The notes under the pieces are model-generated. The model had not been told where the DNA came from. It saw only the letters and a program-made list of their open reading frames with translations, and searched no databases. The translations under genes were made by a program, and so were the position numbers. Shown piece by piece: positions 25,211 to 34,157 of a stretch of DNA of 64,000 nt. Source of the DNA: Chryseobacterium polytrichastri (GTDB taxonomy: Bacteria > Bacteroidota > Bacteroidia > Flavobacteriales > Weeksellaceae); contig NZ_FRAV01000028.1 of the NCBI RefSeq assembly GCF_900142445.1, positions 1-64,000 on the forward strand, read 5' to 3'. The stretch's first letter is position 1, and the number at the start of each line of letters is the position of its first letter.

Positions 25211-27679
25211 ATGAAAAATAAATCAATCTTTTTGATTGCGGGTATTGCTACGCTTTATTTCAACAATGCCTATGCTCAGGAAACTCCAAAGGTTCAGGAC
25301 TCTACGAGGTCTGCATCTATTGAGCAAGTTGTAATTACAGGGAATTCTAGTCCTAAGAAGAAAATAGAATCGAGTACAGCTATTTCTACATTTAGTGCAA
25401 AGGAAATCCAGAAACAAAACCCGATAAGTGCGGCGGCTTTACTGCAGAGAGTTCCGGGATTCGCTGTTGAAACTTCAGGAGGTGAAGTGGGAAATAATCT
25501 TTTTGCTAGAGGTATTCCTTCGGCGGGAGCTTATGAATTTGTACAGGTACAGGAAGATGGCTTACCGGTCTTTGAAGATGGTGCTTTGCAATTTGCTAAT
25601 GCAGATAATTTCTTCCGTGTAGATAATTCGGTAAGTAGGCTAGAGGCATTAAGAGGGGGTTCAGGATCTATTTTTGCAACCAATTCTCCTGGTGGTTTAA
25701 TTAACTTTATTACCAAAGAAGGGACTAATGATTTTAGAGGAACGGCAAAATTAGAAACCAGTACCTACGGATTGATGCGTACAGATGTGAATCTTGGAGG
25801 TGCACTGGTTAAAGATAAATTATTTTTCAACGTCGGAGGTTTCTATAGAACGGATGATGGAATTAGAAAAACAGGCTTCAAAGCTAACCAAGGTGGGCAA
25901 ATCAGAATGAATCTTAAGTATGTTTTTGATAAAGGATACGCTAAAGTGTATTATAAAAAATTAGATGATAGAAATACATTCTACCTTCCTATTCCTTTAA
26001 CTCAGGACGGAGATAAATTGAAGGCTTTTCCTGGTTTTGATCCAAATTACGGAACGTACAGTTACAGAGGAATTAGTCAGTTAAATATTCCTCAAGCAGG
26101 AGGTGGATTTTTTAAAAGAAACTTAGAAGATGGGATTCATCCGAAAGTTGATGTTTTAGGAGCTGAATTTAAATATGATTTGGGAAATAACTTCTCTGTT
26201 TTAAACAAAACGAGATATACCAATATCAATATGAATTATACTGGGATTTTCCCAGCAGGTGCTCCACAGACTGCAGGTGGTTTTGCGAATAAACCTGTAG
26301 AGAAAGGAGGGGCTGGAATTATAGGAAATAATTATCAATATTCTTTAGTGAGTAATGGTGCTATTGTAAATCCTGATTATGTTCAGAAATTAGGTTTCTG
26401 GGCTATTGACAAACAAATGAACAATTTTGTAAATGATTTACAGTTCAATTATAAATTTGATAAAGGAAATGTGACGGCAGGTTTCTATAAATCAAACTGG
26501 AAATCAAACCAACAATGGAACTGGAGTAATATTTTAACCACTGCGTCAGACAGACCTGAACTTCTTAATTTAGTAGATACTTCTTTAACACCTAATTCTC
26601 CAGGGTATTCTAAAACATATAACGGCGTTACCGATATGTCTTTCTTAATGAGGGATTCTCAGGTGCAGGGTAGTTTGAATGATCTTTATTTGAATTTAGA
26701 TTATAATATTACAGACAATTTGAGTTTCAATGGTGGAATTCGTTATAGCCGTGATTTCTATAAAGGATATGGAGTGAATACAACCACTTCAAACTTAAAT
26801 AATTCGGGATTAACAACGGATGGTACTCATAGTTTCCTAACAACAACAGCAGATGATAATATGGCTGTCTTAGGAAATAAATATACATATTGGAACTATG
26901 ATGTAAACAGGGTTTCTTTTACTACTGCGATGAACTATAAAATTAATAGTGAAAATGCTGTATATGCGCGTTTTTCTAATGGTTTCAGATCTCCAAATGA
27001 AGAATCTTACTATAATAATATGACAGATTTAGGTAAGATTAAACCGGTAACAACAAATCAGTTGGAAATTGGATATAAATATTATTCAAGAACGTTTGAT
27101 ATCGGAGTGATTCCTTTCTACTCTGCCTTAAAAAATCTATCGTTTACGGATGTTTTCTCTGATGGAACTTCAGAAAATAAATTTGCAAATACAACAAATA
27201 TCGGAGTAGAATTGGAAGGGTATGCAAGATTGTTCAATAACTTCTTGGAAGTAACTTTCAATGGAACATTCCAAAACCCAAAATATAAAGATTTTAGAGG
27301 AACTAATGCCGATAAAACAACGTTCGATTATGATGGAAATTTAGTAAGAAGAATGCCTAAATTCTATTTTAATATTTCTCCAGCAGTAAATATTACAAAA
27401 CAATGGAGAGCATATGTAAGTATGAATTATTATGGAAAGCGTTTCCAGGATGAAGCAAATAGCGTAGATAATACCTTGCCATCATTTACGGAATTTGGAG
27501 CGGGAACTTCTTATCAGTTAGGTAAAATTAGATTTGCTATTGATGGAACTAACGTCTTCAATACAATTGGTATTACTGAAGGGGATCCAAGATCTCCATT
27601 AACAGGAAGTGGTGATATCAGAATGGCAAGACCAATTATGGGTGCAGCTGCAAGAGCATCAATTTCATTTGATTTCTAA
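25211..27679 (+). CDS. TonB-dependent outer membrane receptor
   Basis: An 822-residue receptor. A signal peptide (cleavage after NAYAQ) is followed by an EQVVITG TonB-box-like segment near residue 37, a plug domain (about 45-165) and a 22-strand type beta-barrel ending in aromatic residues (ASISFDF). It lacks an N-terminal carboxypeptidase-like (CarboxypepD_reg) domain, and no SusD gene follows, so it is not a SusCD pair. It lies 24 bp downstream of the trehalase gene and is probably the outer membrane entry route for the same sugar. Confidence 0.92.
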   Translation: MKNKSIFLIAGIATLYFNNAYAQETPKVQDSTRSASIEQVVITGNSSPKKKIESSTAISTFSAKEIQKQNPISAAALLQRVPGFAVETSGGEVGNNLFARGIPSAGAYEFVQVQEDGLPVFEDGALQFANADNFFRVDNSVSRLEALRGGSGSIFATNSPGGLINFITKEGTNDFRGTAKLETSTYGLMRTDVNLGGALVKDKLFFNVGGFYRTDDGIRKTGFKANQGGQIRMNLKYVFDKGYAKVYYKKLDDRNTFYLPIPLTQDGDKLKAFPGFDPNYGTYSYRGISQLNIPQAGGGFFKRNLEDGIHPKVDVLGAEFKYDLGNNFSVLNKTRYTNINMNYTGIFPAGAPQTAGGFANKPVEKGGAGIIGNNYQYSLVSNGAIVNPDYVQKLGFWAIDKQMNNFVNDLQFNYKFDKGNVTAGFYKSNWKSNQQWNWSNILTTASDRPELLNLVDTSLTPNSPGYSKTYNGVTDMSFLMRDSQVQGSLNDLYLNLDYNITDNLSFNGGIRYSRDFYKGYGVNTTTSNLNNSGLTTDGTHSFLTTTADDNMAVLGNKYTYWNYDVNRVSFTTAMNYKINSENAVYARFSNGFRSPNEESYYNNMTDLGKIKPVTTNQLEIGYKYYSRTFDIGVIPFYSALKNLSFTDVFSDGTSENKFANTTNIGVELEGYARLFNNFLEVTFNGTFQNPKYKDFRGTNADKTTFDYDGNLVRRMPKFYFNISPAVNITKQWRAYVSMNYYGKRFQDEANSVDNTLPSFTEFGAGTSYQLGKIRFAIDGTNVFNTIGITEGDPRSPLTGSGDIRMARPIMGAAARASISFDF

Positions 27680-27706
27680 AACAACTTAGTTTTTTCATAA
27701 ATTGAT

Positions 27707-27736
27707 AAAACCGTCAGAAAATCTCTGACGGTTTTT
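27707..27736. terminator. Terminator of the trehalose locus
   Basis: AAAACCGTCAGA pairs with TCTGACGGTTTT and is followed by a T-rich run. It lies between the receptor gene and the convergent LRR gene and could serve both. Confidence 0.85.
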
Positions 27737-27747
27737 ATTGTGACAAA

Positions 27748-28335
27748 TTATATCTTAGTTTTTCTCATTGCTTTTTTCAAATTTTCCAAATCATCATCTT
27801 CAAATTTTCTTGAACCAGATAAACTTATTTCTTTTAAATTATTGGGAAATAGATCAGGGTTAAGGTCTGTTAGTTTTGTACTACAAAGTCCTAGAAATCT
27901 TAAGCTTGACATTTGGTTGAGGGTTTTAGGTAGTTTCTTCAATTCACAGTTTTCAATACGTAGTGTTTTTAGATTATTTAACTGCATTATTGTATCGGGA
28001 ATTGAATCTATGTCATTTCCTCTAACCATTAAATATTTTAATGATTTTATTTGAGTGAGCCATTCAGGAAAAGTTCTAAACGGAAGGTTTAGAAGCCATA
28101 TTTTTTTTAATTTTTTTAGACTGGCGATTTCTTCCGGAAGTTCAAAGTTATCCAAATCATATATAGAAGGATCAGCCTGAATTTCTAGTGTTCTTAAGTT
28201 GATGAATTGTGAAAAAATAGCACCTTTATCCTTTAAGTTGTATTCTATAAATAATAGGCTTAGTTTTTTACAATTCTTTGGATTTTGAATTGCATCACTT
28301 AATGATGAAAATTTAGTTTTTTTAAAGAGATACAT
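27748..28335 (-). CDS. Leucine-rich repeat protein
   Basis: A 195-residue protein built of about six leucine-rich repeats from residue 45 on, for example LKYLMVRGNDIDSIPDTI and LKTLRIENCELKKLPKTL. These follow the LxxLxLxxNxLxxLP pattern. No signal peptide or membrane span is visible, so it is probably cytoplasmic and protein-binding. The function is unknown. Its stop is only 12 bp from the convergent terminator, and it follows the MBL gene by 4 bp, suggesting co-transcription. Confidence 0.8.
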   Translation of the reverse strand: MYLFKKTKFSSLSDAIQNPKNCKKLSLLFIEYNLKDKGAIFSQFINLRTLEIQADPSIYDLDNFELPEEIASLKKLKKIWLLNLPFRTFPEWLTQIKSLKYLMVRGNDIDSIPDTIMQLNNLKTLRIENCELKKLPKTLNQMSSLRFLGLCSTKLTDLNPDLFPNNLKEISLSGSRKFEDDDLENLKKAMRKTKI

Positions 28336-28339
28336 TTTT

Positions 28340-28978
28340 TTACTTCAAAAACGGATTATGTTGCTTCTCAAAACCGATTGACGTAGGGTTTCCATGACCT
28401 GAAAAAACTTGTGTTTCATCATCTAAAATGAAAAGTTTTGTTTTAATTCCATCAATTAATTGATCGTAATTTCCTTTGTAAAGATCGGTTCTTCCGATGC
28501 TTCCTTCAAAAAGAACGTCACCCGAGATCATGAAATTTTGATTTTCATTATGATAAACCACACTTCCTGGAGAATGTCCCGGAACGTGATAGATTTTGAA
28601 TTTTTCTCCATCCAATTCTAATTCATCACCTTCATGTACGTATTCTACTTCTACTTTTACGGGCTCAATTTGAAAACCGAATCTCATTCCGCTTGCTTGG
28701 AGCATGTCCAATACTTCCTGATCATCCTTGTGTAAGCTCACGGGAACTTTAAATGTGTCATGAGCCCATTGTAAACCCAAAACATGGTCAATGTGAGCGT
28801 GTGTTAGTAATATTTTCTGAATCTTTAATTCGTTTTCTGTAATGAAAGAATCAATCGCTTTTGTTTCCTGTTCATTCATGTTTCCTGGATCAATTAACCA
28901 GGCATTTTTATTTTCATTATAAATGATATAGGTGTTTTCGCTTGCAAAGTTGAATACGAAGCCTTGAATTTGAAGCAT
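28340..28978 (-). CDS. MBL-fold hydrolase (glyoxalase II-like)
   Basis: A 212-residue metallo-beta-lactamase fold protein. The metal site THAHIDHVLG is at about 59-68, VPGHSPGSVVYH at about 128-139 and SGDVLFEGSIGRTDL at about 148-162, with the last histidine in SGHGNPTSIG. These place it in the small hydroxyacylglutathione-hydrolase-like group common in Bacteroidota. The substrate is not determined by sequence. Confidence 0.88.
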   Translation of the reverse strand: MLQIQGFVFNFASENTYIIYNENKNAWLIDPGNMNEQETKAIDSFITENELKIQKILLTHAHIDHVLGLQWAHDTFKVPVSLHKDDQEVLDMLQASGMRFGFQIEPVKVEVEYVHEGDELELDGEKFKIYHVPGHSPGSVVYHNENQNFMISGDVLFEGSIGRTDLYKGNYDQLIDGIKTKLFILDDETQVFSGHGNPTSIGFEKQHNPFLK

Positions 28979-29004
28979 ATGCTGAATGTTTTTATGAATA
29001 CAAA

Positions 29005-29230
29005 TTTAACCACAAAAGTTTTGGTTTAAAACATTTTAATTAATTTTTAATTTGAATATATTTTAAAAAGATACTTTGGCTTCGCTTAGTGTGATATCTC
29101 TACAAATTTACCGTTAAATAAGGCGATTAGTGTTAGAGCTGTTATGCTGGGCGAAGTCGAAGCATCTATTATTTTTAATGTTAAAAAATCAATTCAATTT
29201 AATAAAGATCTTAACCTTTTGTGGTTTAAA
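29005..29230. repeat. Nested palindromes: family G copy 2 around family F copy 1
   Basis: Outer arms TTTAACCACAAAAG (29005-29018) and CTTTTGTGGTTTAAA (29216-29230) match family G. Inside, about 29077-29166, lies an imperfect palindrome whose ends are GCTTCG and CGAAGC and which shares ACCGT, TTAG and GTTAGAGCTGT blocks with 32457-32550 (family F). Confidence 0.7.
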
Positions 29231-29243
29231 AATGATTTTTCGT

Positions 29244-29251
29244 TATCTTCG
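29244..29251 (+). promoter_or_regulatory. Promoter -7 element of the T9SS plug gene
   Basis: TATCTTCG, one mismatch from TAnnTTTG, ends only 5 bases before the ATG, implying a leaderless mRNA. Confidence 0.5.
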
Positions 29252-29256
29252 TCATA

Positions 29257-30471
29257 ATGAAAACTTTGCGCATACTTTTACTTTCTTTGAGTGGTTTGGT
29301 TTTTGGACAAAACATCCAAAGTATACAATTGTTCAACCCACAGACGAACGATGAAACTCCGGTGATTAACTTTAATCAGAAATTGGTTTTGAGTTTTGAT
29401 GACCTTACCAATTCTAGTGATATTTTTAGGTATACTCTTAAACATTATGACAGAAATTGGAATGATGATAATCTTTTTTTTACAGAGTTTGCTAATGGAA
29501 GCTTGAATGATTTAATTGATAAATTTCAATATTCGTTCAATACGTTACAGCCTTATACGCATTACACATTAACGTTTCCTAATGATAAAATACAGCCAAA
29601 GGTTTCAGGGAATTTTGAGCTGATTGTGTATAAAGATTCTGTAGATAAGCCCCTTTTTAAAAGAAGATTTTATCTTGTTGAAGACAATGCCAGCTTAGGA
29701 TTGAATATTTCAAGAGTGGCAGATGCAAGAAATCCAAATGTGAACCAAAGAGTAGAAGTGCAGGCGATTTCAAAAGGGGGAGATCTTTCATCAAATGTAA
29801 ATTCAATGAGTTTGAATGTGATGCAGAATAACAACCCGAATGTAACAATTAATAATCTAAAACCAAGTGCCACTTTAGGAAATAAATTGCTGTTCCAGCA
29901 GATGAGTCTTGCTTTTCCTGGGAATAATGAATTTTATTATTTCGATAATAAAAATATGAATATTGCAGCAGATATGGTGGGTAACACGGAATTGAAAGAT
30001 GGAGTAAATCAAACCTATCTTCATCCGGTTTGGGCTTTTCCTCTGAATTATCAATATCAACCAGACGTAAACGGAGCTTGGTATTACAGAAGAAATGATA
30101 TGGGGCTTGAAAGAAATGCAGAAAGAGAGGCGGATTATTCTTGGGTATATTTTTCTTTAGAATCTGATCCTGTGGATAAAGAAATTTATGTGTTGGGTGG
30201 ATTTAATAATTTTATACCTAGCAAAGAAAATCAAATGCAGTATGATGAAGCGGGTAAAAGGTATGTGGCCAAAATATTTCTAAAACAAGGTTTTTACAAT
30301 TATGTTCTGGCGACGAAAGAAGCTAATGGCCCATTGAATTTCGGGGAGGTTAACGGAAACTTCTGGCAAACAGAAAACCTGTATCAGGCCTTTTTATATT
30401 ATGCTCCTTTTGGGAGAAGTTATGATGGTTTGATGGGGTATGGAGAGTTTAGAACTCCTGTAAGAAAATAA
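29257..30471 (+). CDS. Type IX secretion system plug protein (DUF5103)
   Basis: A 404-residue protein with a signal peptide (cleavage near FGQ) and the DUF5103 architecture. The N-terminal beta domain has the conserved YTLKHYDRNWN near residues 60-70. The C-terminal part contains a carbohydrate-binding-like fold region (EIYVLGGFNNF). In Flavobacterium johnsoniae a protein of this family plugs the SprA translocon of the T9SS from the periplasm (established for the family). It may seal the same channel here. The sorted protein at 53.1 kb is an expected client of that system. Confidence 0.85.
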   Translation: MKTLRILLLSLSGLVFGQNIQSIQLFNPQTNDETPVINFNQKLVLSFDDLTNSSDIFRYTLKHYDRNWNDDNLFFTEFANGSLNDLIDKFQYSFNTLQPYTHYTLTFPNDKIQPKVSGNFELIVYKDSVDKPLFKRRFYLVEDNASLGLNISRVADARNPNVNQRVEVQAISKGGDLSSNVNSMSLNVMQNNNPNVTINNLKPSATLGNKLLFQQMSLAFPGNNEFYYFDNKNMNIAADMVGNTELKDGVNQTYLHPVWAFPLNYQYQPDVNGAWYYRRNDMGLERNAEREADYSWVYFSLESDPVDKEIYVLGGFNNFIPSKENQMQYDEAGKRYVAKIFLKQGFYNYVLATKEANGPLNFGEVNGNFWQTENLYQAFLYYAPFGRSYDGLMGYGEFRTPVRK

Positions 30472-30475
30472 TTAA

Positions 30476-31522
30476 ATGAGTAGATCTATATACTTATTTT
30501 TAATTCTTTTAGTTTTTATATCATGCAAAAAAGAGTATGAAGTCGAGGATTTCAGAAAAGAATTAAGACCATATTTAGCTAGGCTTTCAAAAGAAAAGTT
30601 TGTTCCTGTTTCTGATACAATGGCGAAGAGTTTTTTAGAAAAGAATGCAAAAAAAGATGAGTTGATTAAGCTTATGGACGCTAAAAATCCATTACTGAGA
30701 GTAATTGCTTACAGAGCCATAGTAAATAAAAGTGAACCTGAATATTTTGATTTGTTAATTAAGCATCTAGATGATACCGCTAAGGTAACTTGGCAATACT
30801 ATGAAGATGCGAGTGGGGTTTTTACTGTTTCAGATTTGATGATAAGAAAAGCTTATGATGAAAATGGGTTATCACCAATTCAAAAAAAATATCTTGTAGA
30901 GAAAGTTTTATTAGAGTATCCATTTCTTGATGTTTCTAATTGGATGATAAAAGATGTAGATGCAAATGAAAAATATTATAATTTAATTAAGTATAAAAGT
31001 AAGGTTGAAAACGAAGATAAGTGTGGTGATCAGTTGATAGCTTGCTATGCCTTGAGCAAGTTTAATAAGAAAGAAGATGTCAATTTTTTATATAATGTCT
31101 TTCATAATAGTATAAATGGATACTGTGTTGAATCAATTTTTAAAAGCATTGAAGCATTCCCGGATAAAATCTTTTTTAAGTTGTTAAAGGATTACTTTGA
31201 AAAGAATATTAAAAATAAGCTTACCTCAAAGGAAAATATTACAGATGACGTTCTGTATTTTGCTAGAGCTGTTGCATCATATGAAAATAAAGATGCGTTA
31301 GATATGTTAAAGTATATAGAACAAAATAATACTTATATCAATCGTCCTGCTTGGCCACCTAGTAACAAAATATATGTTTTAAAAGCTGTAACCATTCATT
31401 ATAATAAAATCTACGATGAGTTAATCAAAAAAATTAAGAATGAAATGAATGATTGCGACTTAAAGAATTTGGGATTCAGTAATTATGAGCTTTTAGAAAA
31501 TAATGACAAAAAAGATTGGTAA
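30476..31522 (+). CDS. Hypothetical lipoprotein, HEAT-repeat-like
   Basis: A 348-residue protein starting 4 bp after the plug gene. A lipoprotein signal ends at VFISC (Cys17). The mature part is helical and contains repeats resembling HEAT/armadillo units, for example ELIKLMDAKNPLLRVIAYRAI near 60-80 and a similar unit near 185-205. The family name is not recognised. Operon position suggests an envelope role, but a T9SS link is unproven. Confidence 0.7.
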   Translation: MSRSIYLFLILLVFISCKKEYEVEDFRKELRPYLARLSKEKFVPVSDTMAKSFLEKNAKKDELIKLMDAKNPLLRVIAYRAIVNKSEPEYFDLLIKHLDDTAKVTWQYYEDASGVFTVSDLMIRKAYDENGLSPIQKKYLVEKVLLEYPFLDVSNWMIKDVDANEKYYNLIKYKSKVENEDKCGDQLIACYALSKFNKKEDVNFLYNVFHNSINGYCVESIFKSIEAFPDKIFFKLLKDYFEKNIKNKLTSKENITDDVLYFARAVASYENKDALDMLKYIEQNNTYINRPAWPPSNKIYVLKAVTIHYNKIYDELIKKIKNEMNDCDLKNLGFSNYELLENNDKKDW

Positions 31523-31538
31523 ATTTAAATACTAAAAA

Positions 31539-31567
31539 ACCTTATAGGTATCAACGCCTATAAGGTT
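31539..31567 (+). terminator. Possible terminator
   Basis: AACCTTATAGG pairs with CCTATAAGGTT. The following T-run is poor (TTCTATAAAAT), so termination efficiency is uncertain. Confidence 0.55.
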
Positions 31568-31618
31568 CTATAAAATAGTCTTGAAAAATGTGTTGAATAT
31601 TGTATTTAATCATTTTTT

Positions 31619-31879
31619 TTAATTGATCTCTTTGAAAATTGCAGTGATAAATAAGCTTTTTTCATTTTCAAAAATATAATGAATGTGAACAGGAAAGTTT
31701 TGCATAGTCATTTGCAGATGTTCTTCTTCTTCAAGATTTTCGGGATTTTCTACAATCTGTTTGATTGATTCTTTTAAGTCTTCCAAAAAATACGCTCCTT
31801 TATGTTCTTTTTCAGCATTAAAAACCCTTATAAGAAGTCTTATATCATTTTTTGCAATAGAAGATAATAGAACTTTCAT
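31619..31879 (-). CDS. RelE/ParE-type toxin (putative)
   Basis: An 86-residue protein with the shape of RelE/ParE toxins: an N-terminal strand followed by a helix KNDIRLLIRVFNAEKEHKGAYFLEDLKESI, residues 10-39 by position. Beta strands follow, including FPVHIHYIFENEKSLFITAIF. Its start codon overlaps the stop codon of the upstream 76-aa gene (TAATG), the usual coupling of antitoxin and toxin. Catalytic residues cannot be assigned by eye, so it is a candidate. Confidence 0.6.
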   Translation of the reverse strand: MKVLLSSIAKNDIRLLIRVFNAEKEHKGAYFLEDLKESIKQIVENPENLEEEEHLQMTMQNFPVHIHYIFENEKSLFITAIFKEIN

Positions 31880-32109
31880 TAGGTGAAGCTATTTTCCAAT
31901 TCAGAAATATTTTCATAGAAATCTAGTTTTGTTCTGGGATTCTCGTTATGAAACTGAATTCGATATAAAACTTCATCCATTTGAAACTGGGGAATGGAAA
32001 ATCTACTTTGTGATTCTAACTTTTCTACCATTCTTGCCAAAGTTTGAAGCAATTCTGGAGAAAAACTTTCTATTTTGTGTTTTAAAATTTCGGCAGTTGC
32101 ATTCATCAT
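31879..32109 (-). CDS. Putative antitoxin partner
   Basis: A 76-residue protein with a helical N-terminus (TAEILKHKIESFSPELLQTLARMVEKLES), residues 5-33 by position, like short Bacteroidota antitoxin or addiction-module proteins. The acidic C-terminus (KLDFYENISELENSF) could wrap the toxin. It overlaps the downstream toxin gene by one base. The assignment rests on gene pairing and size more than on sequence. Confidence 0.55.
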   Translation of the reverse strand: MMNATAEILKHKIESFSPELLQTLARMVEKLESQSRFSIPQFQMDEVLYRIQFHNENPRTKLDFYENISELENSFT

Positions 32110-32310
32110 TTTAATTTTTAAGGTTAATGATGTTGTTTTGATAGGGTAAAGGTAATTAAAATAATTAAATTTGAAATATTTATTGAAAATAACAGGGGTG
32201 TTGTTTGGGGTTTAATATTTAATTTAAATTTTTTGCTTGAAAATAAGGGGTGTTGTTGAAAAAAATGCTTTTATTTTTTATTTGAAGCTTTTTCCAGCTT
32301 TCCGCTATAT

Positions 32311-32355
32311 CTTTTGGGTTACGGGCTCTGCTTCGCTTCGCCCGCAACCCAAAAG
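32311..32355. repeat. GC-rich hairpin repeat
   Basis: CTTTTGGGTTACGGGC pairs with GCCCGCAACCCAAAAG (one mismatch). The downstream sequence GGATGCCGCTGCAATCCGGG and CGGGCTAGGG looks like a GC-rich intergenic repeat seen in other flavobacteria, as I recall. It stands out sharply from the AT-rich surroundings. Confidence 0.65.
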
Positions 32356-32456
32356 GATGCCGCTGCAATCCGGGCTAGGGCTGTAGTGGCTCTTTCAACA
32401 TCTGCCATTTCGAACCGAAGGTGAAGCAATCTCATAAAAGATGTAGTGAAAAATAT

Positions 32457-32550
32457 ATGCTTCGACTCTGCTTAGCATGACATTGCTACAAATTACCGTA
32501 AAATAAAACGGTTAGTATTAGAGCTGTCATCTTTAGCGGAGTCGAAGCAT
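32457..32550. repeat. Palindromic element, family F copy 2
   Basis: Arms of about 26 bp (32457-32482 and 32525-32550), starting ATGCTTCGACT and ending AGTCGAAGCAT, pair with four mismatches. The interior shares ACCGTA, GTTAGTATTAGAGCTGTCAT-like sequence with the nested copy at 29077-29166. Together with the hairpin above it fills the gene-free 32110-32670 stretch, where I see no coding frame. Confidence 0.75.
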
Positions 32551-32670
32551 CCATTAAATACATAGTACAAAGCCAGATTTTATTCCAAAATAGAAGCAGT
32601 TGGAATTCCCGACAACGCAAACCAATATTTAAACAAAAAAATAACCTCCGTTTCCGAAGGTTACTATATT

Positions 32671-33693
32671 TTAAACGAGATAAAATTCATTGAGTTTTTC
32701 CTCACACAAAGTTTTTACAACTTCTATCCAGCGGTCTTCATCATTTAGGCATGGGATATAATGGAAATTTTCTCCACCTCCGTGTAGGAACTGTTCTTTT
32801 CCTTCCACTGAAATCTCTTCCAGGGTTTCCAAACAATCAGAAACGAAAGCCGGACAAACAATAGCCAGGTTTTTCACTCCTTTTTTACCGATACTTTCCA
32901 AAGTTTCGTCGGTGTAAGGTTCCATCCATTTGTCGTTTCCTAATCTTGACTGAAACGTAACCATTACTTTTTCTTTTGGTAATCCTAATTTTTTAATAAC
33001 AGAATTGGTCACGTCAAAACATTGATGGCGATAACAAAACTGATGACTAGGATTATTTTCACGAGAACAGCAATCGTTTAAATTACATGTTTTTGTAGGA
33101 TCGGTTTTATAAATGTGCCTTTCCGGAACTCCGTGATAAGAGAACTGTAAAGCATCGAAGTTTTCAGGAAGTTTTTCTCTGATACTTTCCGCCAGACAAT
33201 CGGTGTAGATCTCTCTATTGTAAAAAGGCTGAATATAATTGATCTTTATATTTGGGAAGCTCTTTTTTCTAACTTCTTCTGCCTTATCAATAACCGTTTC
33301 CGTTGTACTCATTGCGTATTGCGGGTACAATGGGAAAAGCACGATTTCGGTAACACCTTGATCAACTAATTTCTGAATTCCAGCTTCAATACTTGGCTGA
33401 GCATATCTCATCCCGATTTCAACAGGAACATCCACCAGTTTTTGAAGCTTCTTCTGAATTTTTTCAGTGATTACAATCAAGGGTGAGCCTTGTTCTGTCC
33501 AAACCGTTTTATAAGCTTCTGCAGATTTTGCAGGTCTTGTATTTAAAATAATTCCACGCACTAAAAGTGCTCGAAAAATCCAACGATAATCAATTACCTT
33601 TTCGTCCATCAGGAATTCGTCAAGATATTCCTTTACATCATTTACCGCCGTTGATCTTGGTGAGCCAAGATTTACTAATAGAATTCCCTTCAT
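32671..33693 (-). CDS. hemH: Ferrochelatase
   Basis: A 340-residue ferrochelatase that inserts Fe2+ into protoporphyrin IX. It starts MKGILLVNLGSPRS. The catalytic histidine is in FSYHGVPERH (about 183-192), and KTCNLNDCCSRENNP and the later acidic SDCLETLEEIS motif are characteristic. Four cysteines in the C-rich stretch near 202-218 may hold an Fe-S cluster, as in some bacterial enzymes (inference). Its start overlaps the upstream lipoprotein stop (TAATG). Confidence 0.94.
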   Translation of the reverse strand: MKGILLVNLGSPRSTAVNDVKEYLDEFLMDEKVIDYRWIFRALLVRGIILNTRPAKSAEAYKTVWTEQGSPLIVITEKIQKKLQKLVDVPVEIGMRYAQPSIEAGIQKLVDQGVTEIVLFPLYPQYAMSTTETVIDKAEEVRKKSFPNIKINYIQPFYNREIYTDCLAESIREKLPENFDALQFSYHGVPERHIYKTDPTKTCNLNDCCSRENNPSHQFCYRHQCFDVTNSVIKKLGLPKEKVMVTFQSRLGNDKWMEPYTDETLESIGKKGVKNLAIVCPAFVSDCLETLEEISVEGKEQFLHGGGENFHYIPCLNDEDRWIEVVKTLCEEKLNEFYLV

Positions 33694-34148
33694 TATTTAT
33701 TTAGATTTTCCAGTTGTCCATCAACAGTCGGACCATAGTTTTTCTTTAAGTGAAAAATATACACTTCTCTGGCAAGCATTTCCTCATCTTTTGTTATTCC
33801 AAAAGAAGCAAGGTATTTATCGTCTTTCTCAGAGATTATTTTGGTGAACAGCGCAAAATATTCTTCAGGGTGTTCACTTAGGAAATTTTCTCCTTTTGAT
33901 TTTTTTATTTCCTCCTGAGTTTCTTTGTCAAGCTTATAATAATAGTGAACATAATAATCCAGGAAATTCGTATTCTTTTTATTAAGCTTATCAAAAACAA
34001 CATCCATCTTTTGAAGGCTGTCCTTGGCTAATTTAGATTTCACAAGATCCTCATGAAATCCGAGATTGATATTAGAATGTGACTCAGCTTCTTTCTTGCA
34101 TGAAAGAATACTTATACTGAAACAAATTAAAAGAAGAAATATTCTCAT
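33693..34148 (-). CDS. Hypothetical lipoprotein
   Basis: A 151-residue protein with a lipoprotein signal ending SILSC (Cys17). The mature region is charged and helical, without a recognised domain. It lies between the nfu-type gene (9 bp upstream) and hemH (overlapping start), in a small operon with iron-related genes. A link to iron or haem is only positional. Confidence 0.65.
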   Translation of the reverse strand: MRIFLLLICFSISILSCKKEAESHSNINLGFHEDLVKSKLAKDSLQKMDVVFDKLNKKNTNFLDYYVHYYYKLDKETQEEIKKSKGENFLSEHPEEYFALFTKIISEKDDKYLASFGITKDEEMLAREVYIFHLKKNYGPTVDGQLENLNK

Positions 34149-34157
34149 ATTTAATAA

